Positions 10,163 through 22,247 are shown, counted from the stretch's first letter. The stretch is 64,000 bases of DNA from Lolium rigidum (GCF_022539505.1 NC_061508.1:263506736-263570735), one strand, 5' to 3'. A program made the numbers and translations. The notes: generated from the sequence alone by a model not told the origin.

Positions 10163-11500
10163 ATGCTTCATCATTCAAATAGCCGCCACCAGAGGAACAG
10201 AGGATCAAAAATCAAAACGCTACTCAAGGTCACTCTACTTTTAGGTGTTGCTGTTTGGCTTGTGTACCAGGTGAAGCATTCTTATGATAAGAAAACTGAG
10301 TACCTCAATGCTACTGAGAACCAGCTTTCCCATGATGATAGAAGCATGTTCCAGGGTAGGAAAGAAAGGGTGGGTGGTTATGGTGTTGGTGATGTGGATA
10401 AGGCCATAGAGGATATTGATGTGATAAGCAATAAAGATGAAGAGAAGAGTGGAGAAACTGTGTTCGAGAAAGACAATACCGACTCCCACGATGATGATGC
10501 GGGGAACGCAGAGAGATCAGAAGCTGAAGAAGAACAAGCCAGCCGTGCAGATGGTAATGCAGAAGCACATGGTACTGACTCCCACTCAGCAGCAGTCAAG
10601 CTTGATGCTGAATCCAACTCATCTGATGGTGAGACTAAAAGCGAAGTCCATTCAGTTGAAGATGATGTGCCTCAAAACAAGGATGGCCAAGAGGGAACCG
10701 CTGGTGAAGAGGTAAATGGAACAACTCATGAAGAAAAGGAGCAAAGTGATTCAGATCAGATCAATGCAAGCAGCAATGGATCAGATGGAGAGCAAGCTGA
10801 GAAAAAGGAGGAGGTGGAGTCTCAAGCTGATTCTGGATCCCTTTCTGATGATACCAAGGCTGGAACCAGTGACGAGCATTCCACCGAGACGCTTCCAGAT
10901 GAAACAGGCAACATACCGGCGGTACACACTGAGAATCCTCAAAATGGTGCAAGTGAAAACCCAGGAGATAGCAGCAGCGAGGCTGTTCATGTAGAGATTG
11001 GATCTGAACATGAAGGGGCGAAAGCATCATCTGGGACTGCATCTGGTGATGCTGAGAAGGGTAATTCTGTGGAGTCTAATCCATCTGATGGCATCTTCGT
11101 AGAAGAAAAGGCTGAGACTGCATCTGGTGGTGACGAGAAGGGTGCAGAAACTGGTACAGCTAATGAGGCATCAGGCGTCAAAGAAGCAAACCCTGAGGAA
11201 GGCAATGCTGCTACAGAAGTTCGCACTGACCAGGCCGCAAGTACGCAGACAGAGAACCCCCAAGAGGCATCTGCTGCTGAAGGCACAAATGGTTCTGTAG
11301 AAGAGATAAAGCCTGTGGAGAACCAGGTTGATGGAGCTACAAAAGCATCGAGCAATGGTGATCAGGAAGATATCAAAATTGAAACCAACACATCAACCAA
11401 CAATGAACACAGTGAGCATCAGAGTGTTGACGCCAGTTCTGGGTCGACCGGCTCAAGTGACAGTGGCCCTGAGCAAACTGGAAAGACGGAGACCCAGTGA
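10163..11500 (+). CDS. Acidic single-pass membrane protein, low-complexity tail
   Basis: A single open frame of 445 residues. Residues 1-20 are basic (HHSNSRHQRNRGSKIK). Residues about 20-37 (LLKVTLLLGVAVWLVYQV) form one hydrophobic segment, fitting a signal anchor or type II membrane protein. The remaining roughly 400 residues are low-complexity and rich in Glu, Ser, Asp, Gly and Asn, with loose repeats such as TENPQ and SSDG, and no enzymatic motif. Plant proteins of this layout are usually annotated only as uncharacterised or dentin-sialophosphoprotein-like. The ATG at 10163 is chosen because it puts the basic stretch and membrane segment at the N-terminus and follows a splice acceptor by 9-12 nt. 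Function is unknown; the orientation predicts a long luminal or extracellular acidic tail. The frame is intact, and the location between host-like sequences argues for a real gene. Confidence 0.85.
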   Translation: MLHHSNSRHQRNRGSKIKTLLKVTLLLGVAVWLVYQVKHSYDKKTEYLNATENQLSHDDRSMFQGRKERVGGYGVGDVDKAIEDIDVISNKDEEKSGETVFEKDNTDSHDDDAGNAERSEAEEEQASRADGNAEAHGTDSHSAAVKLDAESNSSDGETKSEVHSVEDDVPQNKDGQEGTAGEEVNGTTHEEKEQSDSDQINASSNGSDGEQAEKKEEVESQADSGSLSDDTKAGTSDEHSTETLPDETGNIPAVHTENPQNGASENPGDSSSEAVHVEIGSEHEGAKASSGTASGDAEKGNSVESNPSDGIFVEEKAETASGGDEKGAETGTANEASGVKEANPEEGNAATEVRTDQAASTQTENPQEASAAEGTNGSVEEIKPVENQVDGATKASSNGDQEDIKIETNTSTNNEHSEHQSVDASSGSTGSSDSGPEQTGKTETQ

Positions 11501-13531
11501 GTGATAGCACGAAAAGCATATGGACATTGTTCAGTATACGGGATTGTTCATGGACACGAAGAGGAGCTACTACTGCACATAGGAGGATTGATAGTTCAGG
11601 TTGGGGTTACATCTTTAGTTGATATTTGCTGATGCAGAACCGTGCCAATTGTACAGACTACGCGATCCATGCTCTGAAAGACAATTTGCATGTTGTGTGT
11701 TTCTTGTCAAGTTGTTACTTCAACCATGTGATTTTAATCTCTGCAAGTTAATCTCTTCATTTTCTTAGATACCATGCTTGCGACCTCTGTCTCTTAATAT
11801 AACTGTGAGCAGACGAACAGTTAACTGCTTGCCTGCTTCTTTGCTATTGCTACTATGCTGCTGCTGTTTTCCCCATGTCCTTTTTGTGTTCCTTCCATAC
11901 TTGGTCGACTTATGAAAAGGTATTGTGTATGTTACAAGATTGCATCTTAAGCAGGAAAATCAGGATTCGGGCCATTTCTCTGTCTTTCCATAAGTTTGTA
12001 GTTATTGCTCATGTTCTTGTTAGCAGTGCCACTATTTTTTTTGGATTTTTTTTCTTCTAAAACGACCAAATAATTGCTAACTGAGCTGTACAACATCAAG
12101 TCTAACTGTTCATTTTGTGACCTAGTGCTCCTTGTATATTCTTTGACAAAAGATTATCTGTTTCACCTTAAAATTTTGTATAAGAAAATGTTCATGGGAC
12201 CCTTGTAAGTACTTGAAGTCTTGAACCCCAATTCTACAAGAACCCACTGTTCCACAATTCTAAATTGCGGAGGTCTCTCAGATTTTCTTGTTCTCGTGCA
12301 TGCATGGTTTTATACGTTATCTATGCAATTTTCCTGATAGCCGTATCTCTCATATATAACCGAATTTACAAGTCCAGATCTGATTCATTATGCTGAGTAG
12401 AATCAAGTAATATTCTCAATGTTTATAGAATTCAAACTTAAACTTTGGCTGTGCATAAATTCTGAACTTGTTCAATCTCTAAATCGCTAGAATGCATAGC
12501 AAATGTATAGACAAACTCACACATCATCCAAGTATAACTAAGACTTGATTATAAGTCCACATGGAAGCTAAGAAAGAGGTCCAGACAATAAAACGGTACG
12601 TAGTAGCACAATCTGAAACAACAGTAGACAGGTTCAGACGAACCAAAAGTGCACTAGCAGACTACAGAGACACTTCAACTGCATCCAGGCAACAAGCCAC
12701 GCAGCAAGATACATACGAGTTCATATGAATAGGCACACTGGATGGTACTACATCCAGAGACATAAAAGTTCGAATAACCAGGGACAAGGTAGACCAGCTC
12801 AACTGAACGCGTCCAGCTCGAAACGAAAACCTGCATAAACAAAAAAGGATAATGTGAGTACATGAGACTGTCAGACTTAGAAGAAACACGGGGAATACTG
12901 TGAGAGAATAACTTGGGAGTGTCTAACCAAAATGCAACTTGATCTAGCTATTGGAATGTTGGAAGAATTTGCTAATAACACGAAACTGAACAGAAGGTTT
13001 CAGAGGTAATTTAAAAGGCAAAAATTTGACCATTTATTTGATCTTCAAATAACGAAAGAACAACTTTGTTAGTGTTAAACTGTCCCTTTACGAAGACAGG
13101 AATAGAACCCTGCTGAAGTTCTACCACCAGTACTGGCTGGACTTACACAGACCTGCTAGTTTTGTTAACCAAGCAATAAGTTCCTACTTAATACTTTCGG
13201 TTGCAGTGATATGCTCTCCGCCCTGTCTATGTTGTCGCCATGGGCATGCTGCTGTGGCGACCAAGCACCTGTAGTTATTGACCCAGCAGATGGGCTCAGC
13301 AAGGTTGCTATTGGGCACCTGTTAGAGTAGAGACTGGGTACCAGGGACTCTATGTGTTATGGTTGGCTAGAAGAATGTAAAAGTAGTGCAAAAAGATACA
13401 ATATCAAATGCTGCATTGTTGTATTTTAGCTTTTTTATGAAATTATGTTATTGCATTTACATGCTGAATAGTGACTACCAAAAGATAATAACCATAAAGA
13501 TAGGTAATGGTTACTTACAGGCAAACCGAGT
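11501..13531. other. 3' flank and intergenic DNA between convergent genes
   Basis: The first 250-300 bp after the TGA are probably the 3'UTR of the upstream gene; I see no definite polyadenylation signal. On the minus strand, TTTATGCAG followed by GTTTTCG near 12830 could be an acceptor of a 3'UTR exon of the F-box gene. That is unproven. No coding region is supported here. Confidence 0.35.
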
Positions 13532-15491
13532 TTACTGGATGTCAATTTGCTCAGAAGGTACTCCATGAGTACAGAGGATCGTTAAAATATGGTGAAGCCT
13601 TGCATCTTCCTTTGTGTCACATATGATTTTGACTACCTTGAGATGATTTGATATAATTGATGGTACACTTGAATTGTAGCTTTCATCTGTTTCGGTGACA
13701 AGCTGTTCCTATAGCAAACAAAAATATTTTACTGAAGTCAACAGAAGGTACACGGCAACTTCAAAGATATAAACTATCATACTTGGAGAATATATACCTC
13801 CCGAGTTTCAAAATGAAGCTGCAGCGTAAGCACCTCTAGAATTGGTGAGTGGTGAAGAAAGTAAACCAGTACAGTGAAGTTATCAACCATACACCACTGA
13901 TTGAGCAGGAGCGTTTTTAGCTTGCCAAAAAACGGGTAGCATTTCAAATAATTTCTGTAAACAATCTGGACAAAATGAAGAAGGTTAAAGAAGAATTCAT
14001 GGTTTAACTTAACAAGGCGTAAATACACTGGACAAAGTGAAGATGGTTAACGAACAATAGAAGGTCTAACATGCATGATGTTTTTGAGAAACAGAAGTAC
14101 TCATTGGAAACTTTCTGCAGGTTTATATTTTGACAGTAATTAAACGTAGGCATATATAGAGATTTATATCATATGCTGGACTTCAGAAACTACTCAGAAG
14201 TGTAGCTGAGATTAAGATCTAGTATATCCCATACGCTTTCAATAGTATTACCCCTGTCCTATAATATAAGACGTTTTGCAAGGCTATTTTAGCCTACCAA
14301 TATATCTTATAGTTTGGAACAGAGGTAGTATATGTGATTAAAGTGTCAAGTACTGGTATGTGATATGCATCAAGCCAACCATAGGTGATGTAATGCTACA
14401 AACATTAAGATTCAAACATACGAATCGGTGAAAATATGAAATGCTCACAGGGAGGTAGTTTGATATGCTTATATTTATGGATATAACCATAAATGGGACA
14501 TAGCATATAGCAAACAGAAACATGAGAAGCAAAAGTCAGAGCATACCATGTTATCTTCTGTTGTCAACTCCAAATTCATAGCACCTGACAAGCTTTTGAG
14601 AACCACAGAACTGTCATTGTTTCCAGTTTGAACAGTGCATCCCTCACATGATCGATTACCACAGCTACAACAGTCCATGCACTCTCCTATGTATGCTCCT
14701 CCAAGCTTAACGGATGCGGTTACCAGTGATGGCATGCTCTCAAGGAAAGGAGCCAAACCGCTGAATGCAACTAGTTGAAAACTAGTAAGATTTGGGGCAA
14801 AAATGCGTATGCGCGCATAAAAGCCGCGCAAAACTGAGCCATCAATCTTTAGATGTCGTAATGATTTGGATGAGATATTCGCGAAGATCTGACAGTTATT
14901 TAACTCCAACACCTCTAGCACCTGACAGCTCGAAAAATCCAGACAGCGTCCCTCAAACTTTACGTCGTAGAACTCTACCCTCTTCAAGTGTGAGGAGACG
15001 AGAGTCATGTTGGTTACCCAGCAAACAAAACGAACTCGTAGCACTTGGACTCGATTGGATACAGCGTGCTTGAGCCACGGTTCCATGCGCCGGAATTCGC
15101 CGTCCCTCCGATCGAAGTCGCAGCTAGGATCGGGATCGTAGTGAACAGCAGAACTGATGTCACAGACATTCAGAGGCACTGGGTCGCGGAGGCGAATCAG
15201 CTCGTCCACAAACGTGCTCAAGCCATGCGCACCCTCGAAGCTCTCAGGGTCGCTGATGCGCAGGGCGGGCACGGACTTCCAGAACGTGCGCCAGCTCTTG
15301 GCGAGGACGCAGGTCCGCACAGCATCCCGGGAAGGCAAGAACGACATGAGGTACCTTCGGACGTCGTCCGGGAGGGCGACGATGGGGTCCTCGCCGCCAG
15401 CCACTACCATATCCGTGTTCCCCTCGTCATCAGCCCTGTCGGACATTGCTTCGAACTGGTTGGCCGAGCCGGAGCTGCGAAGTTGTTTCAT
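13532..15491 (-). CDS. F-box/LRR/FBD protein, three exons
   Basis: The exons are 15491-14547, 13965-13798 and 13708-13532, joined at GT..AG introns that are all phase 0. They give 429 residues. Residues about 38-80 form an F-box (LPDDVRRYLMSFLPSRDAV, then VLAKSWRTFWKSVP). The middle shows leucine-rich-repeat-like blocks (LEVLELNNCQI, SLRHLKIDGSVL). The end (LKVVKIICDTKEDARLHHIL, then GVPSEQIDIQ) is a typical FBD C-terminus. By family knowledge such proteins join SCF ubiquitin ligases through the F-box and bind a substrate with the LRR/FBD part; the substrate here is unknown. A second Met at residue 16 is an alternative start. A CXXC-type Cys cluster (residues about 265-285) is unusual. A Stowaway MITE lies in intron 1. 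All three frames are intact. Confidence 0.88.
14249..14330. mobile_element. Short Stowaway-like MITE in intron 1 of the F-box gene
   Basis: Inverted ends resembling CTCCGTCCTATAATATAAGA (left CCCCTGTCCTATAATATAAG; right end ATAGTTTGGAACAGAGGTAG) are flanked by TA. The 82-bp length and ends fit the Stowaway class, somewhat diverged. Confidence 0.65.
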
Positions 15492-16118
15492 TGTTAGCAG
15501 ACCGAGCGCATCCGGCCAGAATGCCAGATGGAGAAGGAGAAGTTGGACAAAATCAAAGATTTACCGTTTCACATGTAGGCCGACAGAAGACCTGAGTGCT
15601 CCTCCACCTCCTCAATGGTGCTCACTTCTCCGAGCAGGGTTATGTCCTCTCCTCCCCGACGGGCGACGGTGTTCGCTTCTCCTTCTCCGAGCGAACCAAG
15701 AGGCGAGGTCTCTCCCCAGTTCCCACTCCTCAGCTTGTGATATATTGTGATAGAAGGGCACATCCCAGATCGAAAGTGTTTATTGCCACAACTACCAGTA
15801 GCACCTCGAACTACCAGTAGCACCTCGACCCAACGCTAGCTTGTGTAGCCCGTGCACTGTCTATACTCCATTCACCACGTCGCCTTGAGCAGAGAGAAAG
15901 AGTGACAAGACGACTCAAGCCAGAAAAGTGACAAGACGACATGGCAGACGAGAGACTGCTCGACACGGCATGCATGGCAGAGGGAGGAAATTGCAAAATT
16001 CACCATTGCTACTTATTTTACATGATTTTCTCACGTACCATCAACTATTCATGTACGGAGTAATAGGAGGTTGCTTGCTGTCGAATTCTATTCAATTTCT
16101 GAATGTTGACTCAATAGG
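15492..16118. other. Upstream region of the F-box gene
   Basis: About 340 bp next to the start codon are moderately GC-rich and probably hold the 5'UTR and promoter. No TATA box is clear. No other gene is seen. Confidence 0.3.
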
Positions 16119-16450
16119 TAGCCTGGGCTGAATCCGCTCGGACGGCCCGGCCCGAGATTTTCGGGCCGGGCCGGGCCGGGTCGGGCTTGCACTTCGGGCC
16201 GGGTTCGGGCCTGAAATCTGAGCCCGAACGTCGGGCCGGGCCGGGCTCGGGCCTTCATTTTCGTGCATTTTAGCCTAGTCGGGCCGGGCTTCTCGGGCCG
16301 GGCCGGGCTTTTTGCTCGTTCGGGCCGGGTTCGGGCTTAAATTACAGGCCCGACGGTCGGGCCGGGCCGGGCTCGGGCCTGAATTTTTACCCGTGGGCTT
16401 TTTGAAGCCCGGCCCAAAACCCGGCCCGGCCCGAACTTTGCCCAGGTGTA
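16119..16450. mobile_element. hAT-like MITE with dense GGGCCGGG/CCCGGCCC subterminal repeats
   Basis: The left end TAGCCTGGGC and the right end GCCCAGGTGTA are near inverted repeats. The interior is packed with CGGGCCGGG and CCCGGCCCG units in both orientations. There is no coding capacity. The layout matches the hAT element at 21338-21985, but no 8-bp TSD was found, so the limits are provisional. Confidence 0.5.
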
Positions 16451-16925
16451 CAAGGGGATAACTAGGCGAGTTAAAGCATCTCCGGTCACGTCACTCAAAG
16501 TCGGTTCATATTCTGTACAGTAGACATTTAACCGGTCCGCCCGATGCGGCCAATACGGTGTTCTGCGTAGGTCATTTCTGCTCCACAGGGGATGCTGCGG
16601 GCGCATCGGACAGAGCGTGGAAACGCGTCGCTAGTGGCGGGCCCGACGTGTCATTGACAGGGAAGTCTAAAACATGTCGCCTACCTCTGGTCAAGCGACG
16701 TTACCGTGAATTTCTCAGGCGGCGTAGTAAGTGCCTCTTCGCGCATGGCCTCGTGACCATCCGTGCTAGCGTTATTGCCAACGCTCCCGCCGCCAATTCG
16801 CCCGTCGCCGCTGTATAAAGAGTCACCCCCTCCTTCCTTCTCGTCCCTTCCACATACCATTTGCGCTGCGCCGCTCTCTAGACCGCGCCTCCTTCCTTCA
16901 CGTCCCTTCCCAGATCTCGACGTTG
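16451..16925 (+). promoter_or_regulatory. Orphan promoter-like fragment with TATA box
   Basis: A GC-rich stretch with TATAAAG at 16814-16820, followed by a C/T-rich leader, looks like a grass gene promoter. It is cut by A/T-rich DNA at about 16926 and no coding sequence follows. It is probably a captured or truncated gene start. Confidence 0.4.
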
Positions 16926-17545
16926 TACTACTAAAGTTCTAATTTATATTAATATCATATCAACCCTCTTAAGGCTTCTTTGTGTATATGTGTGTAGTTT
17001 ATGTGTATATATATGTGTTTTAAAATTTCTCAAAAAATAAAAAACTTCAAAATTTTCAATAGGAAATTCAAAATTTTCAAAAAAATACAAATTTCAAACA
17101 ATGTAAACTTTTTACACAAATTACAAAAAATGTAAAAAAACAAATTTCAAAAATGTAAAAATTTAAATTTAAAAAGGTTATAAAATTTACAAGTTTCAAA
17201 AAATGTAAAAAATTAAAATAATTTTTTGAGAAATTCTAAATTTTTAGAAAATTTCAAAGAAACTAAATTTTTCCCAAAAAAAGAAAAAAAATCCTTAAAG
17301 TTCAAAAAATGGAAAAGAATCTAAAAAATTCTAAAATTTCAAAATAGTCTAATTTTTTTAAAAAGACCATTTTAAAAAATTAGAAAAAATTAAAATATCA
17401 AAATTAATTTTATTTTAATTTTAAAAAGAACTAATTAAAAAATCAAAACAATCCTAGAAGTTAAAATTGGAAAAGATTCTAAAAATTCTAAAATTTCAAA
17501 AAAATCTAAATTTTTAAAAAATCTAGAATTTAAAAATCCAAATAT
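16926..17545. repeat. A/T-rich low-complexity stretch
   Basis: About 600 bp made of runs such as TTCAAAAAATG and AAAATTTCAAAA. No gene. It may be the interior of the CACTA element whose end follows. Confidence 0.6.
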
Positions 17546-17720
17546 GTTTTTCGCGGCGCATATATCAATATGCGCTACAGAAATACACAATATTGTGGTG
17601 CATATAGCGCATCTATGGCGCATATGGTTTGCATGCGTCACATAAATATTTTTGTGGAGCACGCCTTTTTTAAATGCGCCACAAAATTCATTTCTATCTA
17701 TAAGCGTTTTCATACTAGTG
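17546..17720 (-). mobile_element. End of a CACTA (En/Spm-type) element
   Basis: Read leftwards from 17720 the sequence starts CACTAGTATGAAAACGC and carries repeated GCGCCACA/GTGGCGCAT-type subterminal motifs (17560-17680), typical of CACTA ends. The other end was not found, so the element is truncated. Confidence 0.6.
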
Positions 17721-18368
17721 ATTGATTAGTAGACCAACACTTGCTTGGTAACTCCTAATCCTCTTTCTTCTCGGTTCTTGCTCCTCTACGATCTTGACCT
17801 TCTTTCCTCTAATGGTCACACTTCCCTCTTTTCTCTTGGTCACTGTCAATGTATCTCTACCATTGACACACAACAGATTATATAGTGGTATATCATTTGT
17901 GCGGGTAGTAATGGACACGTATAAACAATCTGATTCACCTTTGGTAGATATGTTGGCATTGACACATATGATGTGGTGATGACCAGAGGTCATGCGACAT
18001 CATGCGCCACAGAAATATTTTTGTGGAGCACGCCTTTTTAAATGCGTCATAAAATTCATTTCTATCTATAAGCGGTTTCGTACTAGTGATTTATTAGTAG
18101 ACCAACACTTGCTTGGTAACTCCTAATCCTCTTTCTTCTCGGTTCTTGCTCCTCTACGATCTTGACCTTGTTTACTCTAACGGTCACACTTCCTTCTTTT
18201 CTCTTTGTCAGTGTCAATGTATCTCTACCATTGACACACAACAGATTATACAGTTGTATACCATTTGTGCGGGTAGTAATGAACACGTATAAACAATCTG
18301 ATTCACCTTTGGTAGATATGTTGGCGTTAACACATATGATGTGGTGATGACCAGAGGTCATGCTGCAT
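17632..18368. repeat. Tandem duplication (about 369 bp) of a CACTA end plus its flank
   Basis: Unit 1 (17632-18000) and unit 2 (18001-18368) both contain the terminal CACTA stretch, the TACTAGTG edge (17720 and 18088) and about 280 bp of the same flanking DNA. They differ by scattered substitutions and one base in a T run. Confidence 0.85.
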
Positions 18369-21300
18369 CAATTTCACTTAATCCTAGAGACATGGCTCTG
18401 TACTTTGCTTCTTTAGTTGATCTTAATATTACTGGTTGTTTTTTTTTGCTTCTCCATGCTACCAAGCCCCCCCCCCCCCAACAATTACACAATAACCATA
18501 AGTTGACCTATCGTCTAAACAACTTATCCATTCGGCATCACTATAACCATCAACTATTAGATGTTCATTTGCTTAAAACTATAACCTTTTTGTGGAATTC
18601 CTATTAAATATCTTAATATTCGGTGAACAACATCCATGCATCCACTTCTTGGATAATGCATATATCTACTCACTACACCAACTGCACATGCAATATCTGG
18701 TCTTGTGTGACACAAGTATAACAATATTTCTACCACTTTCTGATATCTCTCCTTGTCTATGAGTTTACCGCATTGAGTTGTTACCTTCTGATTTTGATCC
18801 ATGGGTGTTGGAGTTGCACGACATTCCATCATCCCCATATCACTAAGAAGGTCCAAGACATACTTGCGTAATGATAGAACTATTCCCTTGTTTGACCTTG
18901 CCACCTCTATTCCAAGAAAGTATGTAAGTTCCCCAGATCTTTGACTTCATAGTCTTAGCTTAAACAATTCTTTACCCATGTTATTTCTGGTGCATCATCT
19001 CCTGTCATTATAATGCCATCCACGTAGAATACTAGAATTGTTATTTACTTTTTTACTTGATCTAAAAAGAAAAAGTATTTTTTCGGACTTTCCTTGTAAA
19101 AGGAATTTATTAAATCCAAATTCTGAAAAAAAGAATAAGGGGATCTTGAATGTCTATAGAATACAATGTGGTTTCCATTACATTGTCCATGCCCCATTTC
19201 ACACACAACTCTTCTAAATCGATCAAACCAAGATCTAGGAGATTGTATTAATCCATAGAGCGTCTTCTTTAACCTGCACACTTTACCTTAAGCTAGTCCC
19301 AGTGAATCTCCATTTAATCTCCTTCTTGTAGATCACCATGTAGGAATGCATTTTTCACAACCAACTGGTGTAAGGGTCATCCAAAGTTTGTTACACATGA
19401 GATTGAGACCCTCACTATATTCATTTTTGCCACATGTGTAAATGTTTCATCATAATCGATCCCATATGCTTGACTATATCATGTAGCTACCAATCTTTCT
19501 TTGTACGTATCTCTCTATCTTTCCTGCATATATATGTTTTATAGTATAGACCCATTTACAATTGATTGCATTATTTCCTCTAGGAATAGTAGCCAATTCC
19601 CAAGTATTGTTCTTCCTCAATGCCTCCAATTCTTATTTCATAGTTGCAAACCACTTCTGATCTCGCTTGGCCGCCCTCCAATCTATTGGAATTGCAATTG
19701 ACTGGAGAGACGCTAAAAAATGCCTTATATGATAGGGATAAAGCTTCATATGATAAATAGTTAGTGATGTTGTGTACCAAACCATATATCTATTGATTTA
19801 TTTGAAGGTAACTGCTCTTGTCCCCTTCCTTAAAACAATAGGCAAATCAAATGATTCCATTGTATTGCCAGATACCTTTCTTCAGGCAAATCAGCCTCAA
19901 CAACCCGTAACCCCCTTGCGGTTGTTGCTCCCCTTTTCTTCGGCATGGTGCTCCACCTGTTCTTCCATCCTTGGTCTCCATGAGTACACATGATGATCGT
20001 GGTCTTCATTTGGCTTTGGAAAACTTCTAGCGTGTTGCAGTTCTGGTACAACAAGTGGTATAGATCCAACAATCAGAGGTTGTTGAAGATGTTGTTGCTC
20101 TACCTGAAGAGAGTTGATGTTGCTTGCACTGCTGCTACTTTCACTCTCCCCCTCTTAACTAACAATATTCGGTGGTTGGTCAAGCCCTTCAAATATAGCA
20201 TTCATATCTATTTTTTCACCATAAAGGGGGTTAGGTTCCGAGAAAGTAAAATCAAGACTTAGAAATGTGCGGCATTTATAGGGACTCCAACATTTATATT
20301 CTCGTTTTCAAGTAGGATAGCCAATGAAGATGCACTTGATAGCTCTGGGGTCAAGTTTTGTCACCGAGGGCATGTGATCACGAACAAAGCAAGTGCAGCC
20401 AAACACATTGGGAGGAACCACAAACTTGTTCTCTCCTAGAAATAATTCACAAGGAGATTTCATATCTTGCATTCTTGAGAGGGCATGAGATTGATAAGAA
20501 ACATAGCTGTCATCATTGCCTCACTCCAAAAGAATTGAGGGAGATTCATGGTATACATCAATGATGGATCCACTTCTAAAATGTGGCGATTCTTCCTCTC
20601 TACCACTCCATTTTGAGGTGAAGTGTCTAGACATGATGTCTGATGTAGAATACCATGATTAGACATGAGGTCTGAGCATTTCTGCGTGCACGTTGAAGTG
20701 GCTTTTAACATATGCATAGAAATACTGGAAGCAATAAAGCACTTCGTCCTTAAGCTTCACAAGGTAAACCCAAGTCATTCGAGAATAATAGCCAGTGAAT
20801 GTGACAAAATACTTAATCCCACTGATAGAGGAAATAGGACATGTCCACACATCTGAATGCACAAGCAGAAACGAGGATATACTTTTGAGCCCCTTGCTAA
20901 CATAGGTGTTTCTACTATGTTAAGCATACCCAAATGTTGCACACTTAAGATTGTTCTTATCAATTTCACTCATTACATATGTAAAGACTTTAATCATTTT
21001 TTCAAAAGCAACATGTCTCATTCTACAATGATGCATCATAGCAATTTTCTCCTTCTCCAGTTGTGATGCAACTAGTGTGAACCTCCTAGCTTGCGTGATT
21101 CATCACGGTCCATGTACAGAAGATATCTATGCCTGGTTTCGGAATCTTCCTTCCGCTCAATCTCTCCTGTATAAAAAATATGTATCTATCAATGTTTACA
21201 CGACAATATATTTGACCAACCAATGCACTTAGAGAGAATAGATTCACAGGAAATGCAAGTACGTGTAGGACTAACTATAGCTTAATATTTCTCGTGCACT

Positions 21301-22247
21301 GAACAACTCGAATTCCTTTGATTGGGTGGGTTGCACCTAGGCCTGGGCATTCGGTTTTAACCGAAATTTCGGTTCGGTTTTTCGGTTTTTTCTAAAATTC
21401 GGGTAATAAGAAATGATAACCGAAATTATATCGGTTTTCTTGTTAACTGGTATTTCGGTTAACCAAAAAATCGGTTCGGTGTTCGGTTTTTAACCGATAT
21501 GACATAGACTAAGACAAAATAAAATGGCGGGAGCCTACAATACGTGCGGCTAACCGGTCGTGCGTGCGTGTTGCCATGACCGGTAATGATGAGCACGCAC
21601 ACACCACCGCTTGTAGAAATAACCATAGTCAAGTGCATAACGCTTAGCAAAAAAACATAGCGCCTATCAAAAATCAAGATGAATGCATGTGTAGCAAAGA
21701 AAAGGAATGCAAGACGTGTGTATATACATCGCACGTGCATGGGGCTGCTAGAGTGCTTAGTCGTTGAGAAAGAGATAAAGAGAACTGGTAGCAATACTTT
21801 GGTATCTCGGTTATTTCGGTTCTTTCGGTCAATTAGAGTTCAAAACCGAATTTAAATTGATAAATTCGGTTTATCGCATTTACGCACCGAAATTAGTCTC
21901 GGTTAATTCAGTTTCGGTGTATTCGGTTTCGGTTCCGGTTAATTCGGGTTCGGTGCTCGGTTTCGGTTTTTTATGCCCACCCCTAGTTGCACCATCAGCA
22001 ATCTGAATTTTTTCTTGATGCATTGGAGTGACTGCCCTATATGATTCAAACTCTCCAATGCTACCAGCAACATGTTTGGAGGCTCCGGAGTCTAGTATCC
22101 ATTCTGAATTTAATCTATGTATAGATATAAGGGCACTTTCCGTCTTACATTCATCTGAACAGACAAAGTGGGCATAGTGTTTAAAACTTGCATCTATTTG
22201 CTACTCTAGCTCCCATCTTCACTTCACTTTGGCATGAACTAGACTGT
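18366..22247 (-). pseudogene. Decayed Ty1/copia polyprotein, split by a hAT element
   Basis: Read leftwards the order is that of copia. It runs from a Cys/His gag knuckle (about 22140-22175) to a protease with WILDSGASKHVAG (22060-22110). Next come the gag-pre-integrase and integrase core (20862-20460; MHSDVWTCPISS, then QNGVVERKNRHILE) and a reverse transcriptase piece (19281-19045; KKTLYGLIQSPRSWFDRF). The last parts are the RT/RNase H region (18904-18557; HTRPDIACAVGVVSRYM) and an RNase H EAKYRAMS-like motif (18380-18420). Many stops and frameshifts make it non-functional. It is not of the BARE-1/Angela type. No LTRs were identified: the left side runs into the CACTA duplication, and the right side is cut by the LTR at 22248. 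A poly-C run lies at about 18469-18479. Confidence 0.8.
21338..21985. mobile_element. Non-autonomous hAT element, 8-bp TSD GTTGCACC
   Basis: Ends TAGGCCTGGGCAT and ATGCCCACCCCTA are inverted repeats matching at 11 of 13 positions. They are flanked by identical GTTGCACC at 21330-21337 and 21986-21993. Both subterminal regions (about 21350-21490 and 21800-21970) are filled with TTCGGTT/AACCGAA units in both orientations. The 648 bp encode no transposase. It lies inside the protease region of the copia remnant. Confidence 0.9.

Noticed and set aside
17715..18361. Two 92-codon minus-strand frames with nearly the same sequence
   Set aside because: The similarity comes from the DNA duplication; no domain and no sign of a gene.
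18469..18479. Poly-C run
   Set aside because: A short homopolymer in a dead copia; no structure or conservation to support a function.
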